Assembly (NCBI GenBank): GCA_008711295.1 | Contig: VUYV01000736.1 | Coordinates: forward strand, 52,390 to 116,389 | Direction of reading: 5' to 3' | Origin: Anarhynchus alexandrinus | Lineage: Eukaryota; Chordata; Aves; Charadriiformes; Charadriidae | DNA length: 64,000 bases | Made by a program: the position numbers and the translations under genes | Notes under the pieces: model-generated | Seen by the model: only the letters and a program-made list of their open reading frames with translations | Told to the model about the DNA's origin: nothing | Database searches by the model: none | Shown: positions 48,457 through 59,542 of the stretch, piece by piece | How the letters are laid out: each line of letters opens with the position of its first letter | How positions within the stretch are numbered: position 1 is the first letter of the stretch

Positions 48457-48545
48457 ATTATTATTATTTAAAACTTATGACAGCATTATGCCCAGAGGCC
48501 CCAGTCAGGATCAGGATCCCACTGTGCTTGACATCCCACTGCATG
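48457..48545. repeat. Ancient amniote dispersed repeat with (ATT)n end
   Basis: An ATT microsatellite (48457-48469) is followed by GCATTATGCCCAGAGGCCCC and AGTCAGGATCAGGATCCCAC, TGTGCTTG. This is the order of a well-known sauropsid repeat: 'ttattatta...gcacctagaggccccagtcaggatcagggccccattgtgctagg'. The phrase after the ATT stretch is the strongest block. I recall the consensus but not a certain family name (it is often found near CR1/L3 tails). Confidence 0.6.
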
Positions 48546-48578
48546 TGCATGAATGTCCTCCCAGCATAATTTTGAGGC

Positions 48579-48630
48579 AAAGGCCCTATCCGTGCAAACT
48601 GTTATGCACGTGCTTGCCGCAAAGACTGGA
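48579..48630. repeat. Possible sauropsid palindromic repeat fragment
   Basis: AGGCCCTATCCGTGCAAACT followed by GTTATGCACGTGCTTGCC resembles 'gggccctgatcctgcaaac...acgcacgtgcttaac', the family seen at 53125. It is a short block without a mirrored half. Confidence 0.4.
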
Positions 48631-48710
48631 AGCAAGGCTGTGGAAATTAAAAGCGCACTAGCCTTGCTGAAGTAAAGAAGGTGCATTAAGCCACCACATC
48701 TTACCATGTA

Positions 48711-48850
48711 CTGGCAGCCCACACCAAAAAGGCTCCTATTTTGGAGGAAAGTGACAGTTGAGTCACTTTTGGTTTTACCATTAAACACGTAGACACAAAC
48801 ATCCCCTCTTATCTCCTGCTGCCTTTTCTTGCTTCTATCTTATAAATGGG
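48711..48850 (-). repeat. Unidentified element, copy A of local pair
   Basis: Pairs with 50165-50306. By eye about 87% of the first 78 bases match with no gap, and similarity then fades over another 60. Shared words on the plus strand are CTGGCAGCCCACACCAAAAA, GAAAGTGAC, GAGTCACTTTTG and TTGCTTCT. Both copies keep the hairpin AAAGTGAC-6 nt-GTCACTTT (here 48748-48769). Read on the minus strand, this copy ends in CAGTACATG then GTAAGA, a good donor-like site. Upstream of the conserved part it has a pyrimidine stretch ending in AATAG. The minus frame includes a peptide shared with copy B (see findings). Confidence 0.7.
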
Positions 48851-50164
48851 ATCATCATCCAGTGAACGCAAAAAATCACATGTGGGGTGAAAGGCCCCAG
48901 AAAGGAGAGAAGATGTGTGTCAGCAACTGAATTGGGGAATTGTCAATATCTCACCTTTTATTTTAGATGCAAAATGTGTAACAACACAATTTATCCTTGC
49001 AGTGAACTTTGAAGAGTATTTGCCTGAGAAAGGTAGCTAGCTGTTCCACCTGCCTTCATTACTGGGCATACAAACACCAACCCTGAAAGGTCACCATTTG
49101 GACGATCATAACCCCTCATCCTCCTTGAATAAGTTTGCCTTTTTATTTCTATCCAAGTATGCTTAACCTCATTAAACAATTGTACTGATCAGACAATATT
49201 ATCGATATTATCATACTGATCAATATGCTATCATTATTTTAACTGAAACAGATTTGAATATTTTACAATATTTAATCAGAAGTAGGGAAAACGGGAGCTT
49301 TTCTGAGTTAGGGCCTTAAAATTAAACTCTTCAGAGTATTGGATGTATTGACATAAGGTATGCAAAAGCGTGAAGAAGGAATTGCTGAGGAAGGGAATGG
49401 TGCCTCTAGGAGTCATTAAAAGACCATCAGAATTAGGAGAATATTGGGATTAGAAGACTATCTCTTCCTCTGGCTCTTTGACGGTATTTTAAAAACAAGC
49501 CTTTGATACTGTATGCTCGTTGTGTTTGCTGCGGCTAAAGGGTACCACACAAAAGTAGGGTGGCCTAACTTTCGAGAAGCTTCAGAGGCTCCTCAGCTCA
49601 GAGGCAGGGGAGATGTTAGCAACATGCTCCGCTGGCAACATGATCTTCCCCACACCACAAAAAAGAGCCAAGATTAGCCCATACAAGCAGAGAAAAAATG
49701 GAAACATCGGAAAAATATTCACTTGAATGGGCTGTCCTAACAACCTCATTTCAGCACAGCACTTCAGGAGGGGTGAAGGCAGGCAAACTCACCTTTAAGG
49801 CTGCTCCTCCACAGCTAACTTGCGTCCCTGTGCCCAAATACCACAAAGACCTTGGAGCAGATTTAAACCTCAGACTCACACACTGGTGTAGCAGGTGGAG
49901 TAAGGACTTTTCCAGAGCTGCAGGGTTTAATTTCAAAATGTAAGTTGGGTAAACATATCTTCTGCTATCCTTCTACTTTCCTCTGCTGCTCTTTCTGCTG
50001 CAGTTCACTGGAGCTGTTTCAAGGCCCCATTAAATATGTCAAGCCTTTTACATGCAACTGCAACCTTGCAGCACAAAGCAAAACGGAGGCAGATGAAAGA
50101 AACAGAAACCATCATTTAGCCACACACAAATTTTGTGTATTTTGCATATCACGCCTAACACGGA
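48851..50164. other. Non-coding DNA between the paired copies
   Basis: AT-rich up to 49.5 kb, with direct repeats of TACTGATCA around a TATCGATA palindrome at 49183-49222. The 81- and 61-codon opposing frames at 49.7-49.9 kb are unsupported. I see no further duplicated blocks between the two copies, which argues against one large tandem duplication. Confidence 0.5.
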
Positions 50165-50306
50165 CTGGCAGCCCACACCAAAAAGACTTCTGTTTGGGAA
50201 GAAAGTGACATTTGAGTCACTTTTGTTTTTATCATTAGATATGAAGACATCAAACATCACCTCCTGCCTAATGCCTCCTTTGCTTGCTTCTGTCTTATGA
50301 ACGGGG
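50165..50306 (-). repeat. Unidentified element, copy B of local pair
   Basis: Homologous to 48711-48850 in the same orientation, starting 1,454 bases downstream. It keeps the hairpin AAAGTGAC-ATTTGA-GTCACTTT at 50202-50223. On the minus strand the acceptor-like part is better than in copy A (TTTCTTCCCAAACAG), but the donor-like site is changed (GTGTTAGG in place of ATGGTAAG). A 167-codon minus frame (50048-50551) passes through it without a recognised domain. The two copies may be members of an old dispersed family or of a decayed local duplication. Confidence 0.7.
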
Positions 50307-53067
50307 CACATGTTTCTGTGGTCCTTTAGAGCGCTGCCTGCTTGACTCAGCACCATGACATCTTTTGGTGTGTGCAGATCGTCCCGTAACTGATGGAGTA
50401 AGATGCCACCCATGGCTCTGCTGAGCTGCCATCCTGGCAGGATGCGGCACCACTCCGATTCTGAATATTGGAAAGGTACATAAGGAACAGGTCTACGCAA
50501 TGCTGTTTCTGCTGCCAGCAGAAGGCACTGGCTTTGCTTGCAGCTACCCATCCCCCCTTCACACTACTATTTTCTGCTGAAGAAGAGGTACCTGAACTGT
50601 GCCAGCTTTTCCCCTGCGGACTGTGCTTTGCCCATGCTAGTCCCATGAATGAGACACTTTTGGTTAGATTACGCAGTGAGATTAACTTCTTGGAAGGGGG
50701 AATTCAGTCCTTTTAACCTTTTACTCCTTCTAGTGGTTGGTTCTAGTCTTTTTAAATCCCCAAATAACAACATCATCCATTCTTTGACAACAGGACTTTA
50801 TCAAGCTTTAAAAAAAAAAATCAAATTAACCTGCTTACTTCAAAGTCATGCTCTCATAATTTTAGCTGGCACATCATGAACAAAATGGTCTAGAACTAAC
50901 CTCAAACAGTCATCTGGAGAAAAACAACATATTTTCCCATGTCATCACCACTATAGCACATACTAACCACAACTATTCAGCCTGTCAATTTTCAGTTTAT
51001 ATTATGATAACTTTACCTAAAAGCATTTCGTGGTTCAAAAACAGCAAGTGCAATGCCAAGGAAAAATTTGCTGAACTGAATAGCATGGCGGCGCTGGTGT
51101 GAAGAATATGCTTTCTGCAGAATGGGAAGCAGAGTAAAAAGAGATTTCACTGGGGACAACGGACTTTTCAGAAATTCCCCAAAATACTGCTTCAGGTTGG
51201 CTTAATCCCACAGGCTAATCATGGTAGGTTGTGAAGGAGGCTTGGTTTGGTCCTCGGGTGGTGAATTTTCCACAAAAACCTCCAAGAACTGTGATGAATG
51301 GGAAAAGGAACACATGAATCTTTTTTACTTGCATTAGCAGCTCCACTTCCACACATCGGAAGGTTTTTAATGTCCGCTGAGCATTTAAGAGAGGTAAAAA
51401 AGTAGAGATTCATGGGAGCCTGGACAGGGAACTATGTGAGAGGCACAAAAGCAATGCATTTTTAAAAGGACTTTAGCAAATACACTTTTAGCTGTGCAAT
51501 CCCCCTGATTCACAAGGAACCAAGCATTATACAGTCTTCAGTTACTTTCCTCATTTTAAGGAGGACAAAGGCAAACCCATCATTAACGAAGCACTGTGGT
51601 TCAAATTCTATACTAAAAACCCCTCGACTTTGACAATCGTACGCCCACACTCGGGCTTCAAAAATATTCTCATGCTACAATGCTGACTGTGTCATCACTC
51701 CAGAAGCAAATGAGAAGTCACTGCATCACTCCCCAGTGATCTGGGGCAAGGAGAGGGTGATCGTGACTGCAAGAACTTTAGCTGGATGCTTAGGTAGGAA
51801 CAGCAAACCAAGCATAAAAACCTAAACCAAATGAAAACAAGCAAAAAAGCCTTGAGAAACCTATGAAAACACTCTGCAACCTATGGTATAACTCTCTTCT
51901 TTGTAGTCATTTTCCCAAAGTTGGGCTACAGTAGCACCATGCAGGTTTCCATAATAAATTAATTGGTAGCTTTGCTTCTGTGAGCTGCAAGAGCAGTCTG
52001 AGCCACTTTGCTTTGACTGTACCTTCCCTGCCCCTTCTCCTCAGCACCACTGTGACTTCCTAAGGTGCAGCTTAGACATACCAGGGCAGCTTTACTCCTG
52101 GGGACGAATGGGAATGCTTACCACCTTCTTGGTTTTGGTGGGAGACACACTGAAGGTGACATGCTCTCCCCAAGGACAGCAAATTTCAATACTGGCTGGA
52201 CTCTAAATAAGCCTCCTTTAAAGGGCTGCTCCAAAGCCAGGCATTGTTCCCCTCTTCTCACTTTTTATGAACTAGGAAGGATGTGTGTCACTATGTGTCC
52301 CCTCTGGACAGATCTTCTGCCTGGAAGGAAGAAGGAAATGGTAAGAAAGAGGCAATGATGGGGAAAATGGGTAGGAGCCCTGCAACTGAGCTTGCATTTA
52401 TTTGAAAAGTGAGTATTACCCGACTGCAGTGCCTCACACCCGAGACTTACAGTTTGAGACACATCTTCCATGATCTCACGGTGAGTCTGAGAGAGACCAC
52501 ATCCAGCACTCACAAAATACACAGCTGTGTTCCTCCATTGCTCTGACAGCGATCCATGTCAATGAATATACTGCAGCTAATAGGCACTGAGCTCCCACTC
52601 CAGATGCCAAAGCCGTGGTCCGCACAAAGCCGGGACTGTGTGGTGCCCAGGCACAGCTTGCTATTAGCTGTATTTTCCCCTCATCTCATGGAAGCTTTAA
52701 GGGAGCCACTAGGAGAAAAGCAGCAGCATTGCAAGTTGTGTCCAACCACTCAATAAACTAACCTCAATTTTTTTTTATGCAAGTATTGCAACTCAGCAGT
52801 TCTACTATGGGATCCCAGAAAGCACAAGACATTCTTAATTTAGCAAGAACAACTGCATACTATGTCAACTACTGAAAATCTCAGTGTACAGCAGAAAATG
52901 TTTTGAGTCAACAGACTGAAAAGCAAGGCTGCTGGAGTTTTGTTTGATTTTACAGCATGTTTGACGTTTTCAAGATGAAACTTAAGGAGAAGTAGTACCA
53001 GATTTGAAATCTTACTTCTCTGCTTGAATCTTTCATTATTTTCAGACTGCAATATGCTTTAGTTTGA
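50307..53067. other. Unique non-coding DNA
   Basis: Holds A11 at about 50811-50821. Frames of 60-99 codons are unsupported and the longest overlap on opposite strands. No dispersed repeat is recognised with confidence. Confidence 0.5.
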
Positions 53068-53079
53068 TTTTTTTTTTTT
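53068..53079. repeat. Poly-T homopolymer (T12)
   Basis: Twelve T residues after GTTTGA, close to the left edge of the palindromic repeat that follows. Confidence 0.9.
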
Positions 53080-53124
53080 AATATAAGAAAGATGTTTCAC
53101 AGCTGAGGCTTTATCACGTTCACA

Positions 53125-53232
53125 GCACTTAAACATGTACCTAACTTTAAATTAGTGAAGCTGATTGAAATCAAAGGGTAAGGGAGTGTTAAAAAGGTAA
53201 GTGTGCCCTGAAGTGTTGTCCTGAACAGGAAT
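53125..53232. repeat. Sauropsid palindromic repeat, second family
   Basis: The left part reads AGCACTTAAACATGTACCTA then ACTTTAAATTAGTGAAGC. The centre ATTGAAATCAAAGGG stands for 'attgaagtcaatggg'. The right part reads GTTAAAAAGGTAAGTGTGCC, then GAAGTGTTGTCCTGAACAGG. This follows the mirrored layout of the 'agcacttaagcatgtgcttaacttt...ttcctgaatcagg' element common in sauropsids. The copy at 1440-1532 appears to be the same family. Confidence 0.65.
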
Positions 53233-53960
53233 TAGACTTAAGTATGTGATTAGGTAACTCTAAAATAGGTCTTCTGTGTCTAAGAATAAGCACAGATCAC
53301 AATATACCTTGTGTATCAAAGGGTAGCAAAAGCTACGTGCCTTGAGGAGAAAGACTGAGCAGAGAAGAACTGGAAGCCTCTGGGCATAAGATGTGATTGT
53401 TTTATTAGAAGGAAGATTAACACATAGAGGCCAAAGATAAAGCTGAAACTCAAAAGGAATATGAGTCAGGGAAGTTGTTCCAGATGGCAGAGCCATGTGG
53501 GATGTGACTCCATCATGTACTGTGGAAATAAAAATGAAGAAATGAAAACTTAGTGTTGAGAGAGCATATAGGACTGACAGGAAAATAAGAAACAACTGAG
53601 AGTAGTACAAGGAAATTAAAGGCAGAGTGATGAAATGAGGCCGTCAGAAATTTTTAAGTGCAGCAACACCACTTCAATCAGTCAGTACAGTAAAGGTTCA
53701 GTCACTTGGCTTCAGGTAAACCTAAACATCTCACAGTTTTGGTGCCTGTCCAGAGCACATTCCCTCTCCTTTGGTCAAGACGTGGGGTTTGACAGATCAT
53801 GTGGACAGCTTCTTAGGAGCACCTCCCAGTGTGTACTGAAGGGACAGATGATTTGCAGTGTCCCATTACTGGTGCTTCCACCCCTGCTGATATGTCCAAC
53901 ATCATAAATAAGACAGAATTATGTCAGGTGGTTTCTTGGACAGCTTAAGACTAATGGGAA
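53233..53960. other. Non-coding purine-rich DNA
   Basis: The plus strand is A- and G-rich from 53.3 to 53.65 kb. A 116-codon minus frame (53260-53610) encodes a hydrophobic, Phe/Leu/Ser-rich string that reflects this base skew. Part could be an upstream piece of the CR1 element that follows, but I cannot align it. Confidence 0.4.
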
Positions 53961-54165
53961 ATTTTAAAAAGTGAAAATTAGGCTGAATATGATATAAGAC
54001 TTACTAACAACTCCTGAAGGGAAGTGGAGGAAGCCACAAGGCCTGGACAGTGGGAACTTAATAGGTCAAAACAATTAAAAATGCATTGCAGAGAACTGTC
54101 CTATATTGTCAGGAAAACAGACATGGCATGATCTACTGGTCTTTTGCATCTCTTACTTCAATGCA
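53961..54165 (+). repeat. CR1-type LINE, decayed 3' end
   Basis: AAAATTAGGCTGAATATGAT then AAGACTTACTAACAACTC, AGGGAAGTGGAGGAAGCC and GCCTGGACAG follow the CR1 3' region in order ('ttaggctgaatattaggaa', 'aacttcctaac', 'gaggtggtggaatc', 'aggctggac'). Near the end GGCATGATCTACTGGTCTTT TGCATC stands for the 'gatgatctactggtctcttcc' tail. The terminal 8-bp repeats are not visible. Divergence is high, so this is an old insertion. Confidence 0.6.
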
Positions 54166-54654
54166 AATGGGAGGTACATGAAAATAAAACAAAAAGATAA
54201 TAAAGTATGAGCTAACAGACAAAGATTTGAAACTATTCTAGTCAAATTCCCTTTGATTCAAAGATGGGATTTGCAGCCAGAAGTTAGAGATTATCTTCCT
54301 GGACTAGTTAGGTACAACAGCCCAGACTACCATCTGCAAAATGACTGCAAAGGTAGGTTGGTTTGGGAGCCAATCTACACACTCTCCAAAATCTCCATTC
54401 TCCTCCATACACGTATAACACAAGCACATTATGACCTCTTTGGTATGGAGAGTCTTTTTATTACCATATTTGTATCCAAATACCTAGCCAAAATGGGGTT
54501 TGACCAAGCCTACAAACTTAATGCCATAATAGTAATAATAATGAGTTCGATATGAGAGATTCTTATTAAAACAGCAGAGAAGTACACATCATACATATAA
54601 ATAATCCCTGAAAAATAATTTCAGAGACACGTCTGATCTTGACTTTCTGTACTG
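54166..54654. other. Non-coding AT-rich DNA
   Basis: A 100-codon plus frame (54253-54555) has no recognised content and ends in an ATA/ATT-rich stretch. No other feature is seen. Confidence 0.45.
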
Positions 54655-54720
54655 AAGGCCTAACCTAATGCCTATGAAGTCAATAAAAAGACTCGGAGAC
54701 TTCAAAGCCAACTTTAGGCT
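54655..54720. repeat. Sauropsid short palindromic repeat
   Basis: GCCTATGAAGTCAATAAAAA then GACTCGGAGACTTCAAAGCC matches a very common sauropsid phrase, 'gcccattgaagtcaatggaaagactcccattgacttcaatgggct', whose two halves are inverted. The inverted words TGAAGTC and GACTTCA are both intact here (54673-54679 and 54697-54703). Confidence 0.6.
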
Positions 54721-54967
54721 ACAGTATTTTTCCACGACTGATGCGTTCCAGTCATGTTCCTTCCCGGTCATGGCTTCTCCATTTCAAAGCAACTGAATTT
54801 TAAATCTATCTAAACTAACATAGTTGAAAACAACTGACCTGAAGGTAGTTCGAGAGTCTTGGTCTTCGCATAATTATCTTAGCAGAAGCCACAGAGCCTG
54901 TGGTTAGCTAGCTATTTGTTTACCTGTCCCTTCTTCCCAGTGAAATGATACTTACTTAAATATCTTT

Positions 54968-54981
54968 AAAAAAAAAAAAAA
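54968..54981. repeat. Poly-A homopolymer (A14)
   Basis: Fourteen A residues after TATCTTT. No retroposed body is recognised upstream. Confidence 0.9.
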
Positions 54982-56262
54982 TATTCAATTTTCAAATCTC
55001 TTCTCTCTTGCAAAGTGTAAACTCATTCTTCCAATACACAAGATGAATCCAATTGCTTTAAACTCTCTTGGCTTTATCTGGGTGCATAAATGAGACATCT
55101 AACTGCTACAGCCATGAACGTCAGCACACCAGACACAAAGTAGTGCTAAAACCCAGGCTGCACCTCTTGCATATCTTTCATGCTTATTCTTTCAGCCTTG
55201 AGGATGTTTTCTTGGTTAGCCAACTTTAAATCTATCTATTGTATATACAGTACTATTTAAAAACAGCACTCAAGTGTACAAGATAAACATGTGCTCCCAC
55301 TGAGTTACTAAACATGAGATAATAAATTTGCATCCCTCTGATTATTACTACTACCGTGTAGCTGCCTTCAATGTACAGAGCAATACAAAACCAGAGCGCT
55401 GTGCCAAGTAAGTGAGAGGCCCTGCGCAGAAAAAGGCCAGCACTTTGGAGGCACAAACAGAGCTGTGCAAGAGAGAAATTCAGCAGTCGCTGAAAACAGG
55501 GCCTGTCAGACATTAAATGCATATAATGCGGACAAAGAGAGAATTTCTTCATGAGAATGGGAAGGCTCTTCTACTTGGGGTCCATGGAGCGAAGCCCCAC
55601 AATTACATGACTAGAAGGCAGCTCTAAATTTGCATTTACTGCAGAAGTAAAACATGAGCAGCATGGAGGAGGAGCACGAGAGCTTTGATGAAGGTGCCAG
55701 GAAAGATGCAGAGCTCCTTGCGGCAGAGGAACCCAGCTCTGCGCAGAACAGGAATGAAAACATCCCAGGAACATGAGGAAGGCATGTTCAGAGCAGCCAG
55801 AAACAAAACCACCACGAGGATTTCTAACAGTAAATTGAGTCAGAGCCCCTCTAGTAGCACATCCCATTCTACCGAAAAACAGTGAGAGCAGGATTTGTGC
55901 TCTGCATCTCTGCTGTCCCTTCCGCATTCACCTGTCTCTGCGCCATCTTCCCTCTGGCATCCTCCAATAGCCCAGCCTTGCTCCACATCCCACCATGCTG
56001 GCCTGGCACCTGGGCAAGGGCTGCCATGGCTTGCTGGATGCAGCGGTGGGGCGCGCTGCCGGCCACTGCCAAAGAAAGTTAGCAAGGGCCGAGCTTGGCT
56101 CTCTCTTCCCCCTCGGTGTCAGCAGTAACTCGTGCCTCTCACCTCCCCTGCCTGCTGAGTTTAAAAACAACAAAAAAATTTGTAGGAATTTAATTTTCTT
56201 TGTGACTTCTGCTTCCTGCCAGATTTGGTAGGAATTAGCCAAGACACTCTGTGTTATGGGAA
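54982..56262. other. Non-coding DNA, GC-richer at 55.6-56.1 kb
   Basis: Several overlapping frames of 66-131 codons on both strands fill 55.57-56.32 kb. Overlap in up to four frames points to low stop density. A small CpG cluster occurs at 56042-56062 but is far too short for an island. No protein family is recognised. Confidence 0.45.
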
Positions 56263-56314
56263 GGGGGGGGCATGGGGACGGACAAGCAGACAGACAGACA
56301 GACATCATCACCAC
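56263..56314. repeat. G8, (CAGA)n and (TCA)n simple repeats
   Basis: G8 at 56263-56270 is followed by (CAGA)4 plus CA at 56287-56304 and then an interrupted TCA/CCA stretch to 56314. Confidence 0.9.
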
Positions 56315-56427
56315 CATGCACACCTCACTTCCTTGGAATCCAAGCTAAAAACACCCAGGCTCTGGAGCAGAAATACTCATGAAAACATTTCATAACACTT
56401 TACCAAGGAGTGATATCAGTATCATGA

Positions 56428-56557
56428 TCTCCATTTTATGGCTGCAGCACTGACTGGTCATGACATGCCCAAAGTCACCCATCAGACAGCTCTTCCTTCT
56501 GGCTCTGCCACTATGTCTCCTGATTGCAAGTCAGTGCCCTACCAGTGGAGTCATCCC
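56428..56557 (-). repeat. MIR-type SINE, near-complete copy
   Basis: On the plus strand the blocks are ATCTCCATTTTATGGCTG, then CATGCCCAAAGTCACCCATC, TTCTGGCTCTGCCACTATGT, CTCCTGATTGCAAG and TCAGTGCCCTACCAGTGGAG. These are in order the reverse-strand MIR phrases 'ccattttacagatg', 'ttgcccaaggtcacac', 'gtggcagag', 'gtctcctgattcccagtccagtgccct' and 'accactgg'. The tRNA-like head is at the right, so the element is on the minus strand. The 'agtgccctaaccactgga' form is the one I know from sauropsid genomes. This is the clearest dispersed repeat in the window. Confidence 0.8.
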
Positions 56558-56849
56558 AAACCGCAGGCTGCAAGAGAGGAAAGGGCTGCAGGAGTAATAC
56601 ATGAACACCTAAGCACCAGTTAGTCTCTTTGCAGACAGGAAGGAAAGGGAAGAATTTTAAAGGTACAATAAAAACGAAGAAATGCAATTCTCCTTCCAAA
56701 AGGCAACACAGGTTCACTGCACTAGGCATTGTAGAAAAGGCAGTGTAGGACAAGACTTATTGCAACCAGCATGTCACAGAGGAGATTGCTTAAATTAAGA
56801 AACAAGCCAGAACCAAAATAGAAACCCAAAGAAGTCTGAGCAAGGGACA

Positions 56850-56895
56850 AGGTGGGATCTGAACTCCAGCTTTCTGATTGGGCACCTACCATATC
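56850..56895 (-). repeat. Second MIR-type SINE fragment
   Basis: GGTGGGATCTGAACTCCAGC then TTTCTGATTGGGCACCTACC matches the reverse-strand MIR head 'gggatttgaacccaggtctcctgattcccagtgccctacca'. It lies in the same orientation about 300 bases beyond the near-complete copy. Only the head is recognisable. Confidence 0.4.
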
Positions 56896-58760
56896 TGTAT
56901 CATGACCTGAGCTAAATGCTTTGATCCAAACATTATCAGACCTTAGCTTGGATTAGCTTTTGGCTCAACCCACTCTTCTCAAACTCCTGGGGAAACCACT
57001 CTAAGAAACTAGTAACATTTCCACTGTGCTTCAAATCTAGCCATGCTTAGCATTATTTGGGCAAATCTTACCAAGGCTAAATTTTTACCGTCTCCCTTTG
57101 TGAAAGGATAAAGTAATTGATAACCGGTCAGGAACCACTTAAATGATTCATTATTTACAAAAACAATGCAATTTCCCTTGTCTTACCCCTTAAGTTTCAA
57201 ATTTTGCACATCAGAATTCCTTCTTACCAAGGGAAGAATGTTCCTATCACTATTAATTTGAATCTAAAAAAATTTGAAAATAAGAAGACAGGAATTATTG
57301 ACTTTACTTTTTAATGCAAGAAATTATATGAAAGAGCAGTGTGAATTGCCATTTTATTTCTCCAACTGGGTACCACTCCTCTTCTCTATCTCCTCCTTTC
57401 TTATTGTTTTCAGGTGAAAGATCAAGGATACAATTTCTCCCCTGCTCCACCATAAAACAGAGAGCAAGTAATGAGCCCAGCAAGACTTGACCTCTGCCAT
57501 CAGTCTCCTACCTGTTGTCAGCCTGTTTGACATAAGCGGGGAAGAAATGCCTCAGACTGGATACCACAAGCTCTCCCACACTGCTGTTATTACTAGTCTT
57601 AAGACTGATGGTCCACACAGATAATTACATTTGTAGTGACAAACAGTTCCTGAGATCAAAGTTTTTGCAGTGTTTGTTTTGAGCTGCTGCATAGCTACCA
57701 CTACAAGTTATCACATATTAATGTAATGCCAAAAAAAGTACCATGTGGTGATGTCAGGACACAGCATTGTCCTCATTTTGTACTTGCTTCATCACAGTAT
57801 CAAATTCTCCTTCCTGGCACACCTTTGAACTACATTAAAATAAATCAAGAGAAAGGATAATAGCAGAAAGGGAAGACTTTCAAGAACACAGTGGTTTCAT
57901 ACATGGGAATGGTTCCCCAAATGAGTGCTCTGCTGCAAGCATGCCCTGATCGGGCAGGTAGGCTGGATGAGACCCATGTGCAGCATCTTTAAGGGTCAAA
58001 TACTGTTTAGATAAGGCACTGGTCTGACTAAGAGCCATGAGAAAGCCTCCTACAGTCTCTGTTCCAGTAAGACAGTTTACAGACAAACAATCATCAATTT
58101 GCAACTCCTCGTCCCCCACACCATCTTCGCCAAAACAAAAATGGAAAGACAAAAAACCACAGAACCAAAAAGAGATGCTTTAATATGACAAATCTTTTCT
58201 ATACCAAATCACTTTTTTCCAGCACAATACAGGCGCTGAAACTGAACTCATGTGAGTGCAATTTCAGTTTCAGCTACACTGATACCATACCAGCTTTGCA
58301 CAACCACAATCAGACTGCTTTGCTTTTTGCAATATTTTGAAGTCTTGAAGGAACATTTAAAAAGAAATGCCTTCACTGAGCTTAAATGCATTATGCCACA
58401 GGCCTTAAAATACCAACCGTAACTCAATTAAGGACTATTTATCCTGCTTCCATTTGCTTTCCTGAAGAAGCAATCACCACTGCTTTACACGTTACCTTTA
58501 ACACTGGTCTCATCAGACAACAGGCTTTGTGTTGGCATGGTGGTTTCCCTCTTTGACCACGGATAAACACCGTTCTCTACTGCTTCGAGGCTCCAGCCCT
58601 GACACGTCAGGCAGCCTTATGAGCATACACAGGTCAACAAGCAGAATCAGAGCTCAAGTTTGTAACAGAAAAACAGCTACCACAGGCCTATAGGGGCCAC
58701 AGGGTGCAAATGCTGGGATTCATCCCCTGTCACTAAAGGTCCAGTGCTCCTCCATCTGCC
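56896..58760. other. Non-coding DNA
   Basis: No gene. The part at 57460-57515 (ACTTGACCTCTGCCATCAGT, CTCCTACC) weakly recalls another MIR head in minus orientation but is too degraded to call. A 90-codon minus frame at 57880-58152 is unsupported. Confidence 0.45.
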
Positions 58761-58872
58761 GCTCTCCACTTTCAGTCCCAATGCTTGTTGTTTCAGTGAA
58801 CAAAGCTCTTCCCACTCTTTTATGCACTTAACAGGTGCAGATCTGGGAGTGAACTGGAAACTGCCAGTCCCA
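58761..58872. repeat. Local sequence pair 2, copy A
   Basis: Shares with 59419-59542 the words TTTCAGT[G/C]AACAAAGCTCTT (58791), ACTCTTT and, about 45 bases later, GGAAACTGC then TCCCA. The shared parts are in the same order and orientation. The spacing differs by 13 bases. It could be a small duplication or two copies of an old dispersed family. Confidence 0.55.
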
Positions 58873-59418
58873 ATCTGACCAAGGAGCAACATTAAATCTG
58901 CAATTCTGATTGAGTTTTCCTGTGAAGGTGTTCCTGGCAAGATCTTATTAGGCAGCTCAAGTGAAACTGGTAACTAATAGTCATGATTTAAAACTGGGGA
59001 AATACCTGCATTACAGTGAAAAATTACCTACATATTGTTTTCATGTGTGGTTTACATAAAACGGACTTCCTCTAGAAAATGCGGAACACAGCTCAGTCTG
59101 AATCTAGCCTGTCTTCTACATGCTCTAGGGGTGCAGAGCCAGCACACGTCCCTTTGCAAGAACAAAACACATCCTTCTAGTACTAGACACAGTGAGCAGT
59201 GTTTACACACTGATCTGCTAATAAGCAGACCCGGGAATTCCAGCACACGAGATTTATATTTATTACCATTTTACATTACCATAGAATGTGCCAAGTTTGG
59301 GCACTTTAAATTATGAGGGCTGCTATCACACATTCCCTTATCAGTCTTTCACACAACTGCGTTACTGAAGCATCCCGATAAGAATGTCTAAAATGTCTGC
59401 TATGTTTTAAAACAGCAA
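58873..59418. other. Non-coding DNA between pair 2 copies
   Basis: No gene or repeat recognised. Short overlapping frames (93 and 64 codons) at 59.03-59.32 kb have no known content. Confidence 0.45.
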
Positions 59419-59542
59419 ACTCTTCCTTTTCAGCTCTGACCCAGCCATTTCAGTCAACAAAGCTCTTTCTACTCTTTCAAAACACTTTCTACTTACTTAA
59501 TGGCTGCGATCATACTGACTGTCTTGGAAACTGCTACTCCCA
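59419..59542. repeat. Local sequence pair 2, copy B
   Basis: Begins with CTCTTCCTTTTCAG, matching the CTCTCCACTTTCAG of copy A. It continues with TTTCAGTCAACAAAGCTCTT (59448-59467) and ends with GGAAACTGCTACTCCCA (59526-59542). The middle is the least similar part and is longer than in copy A. Confidence 0.55.
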
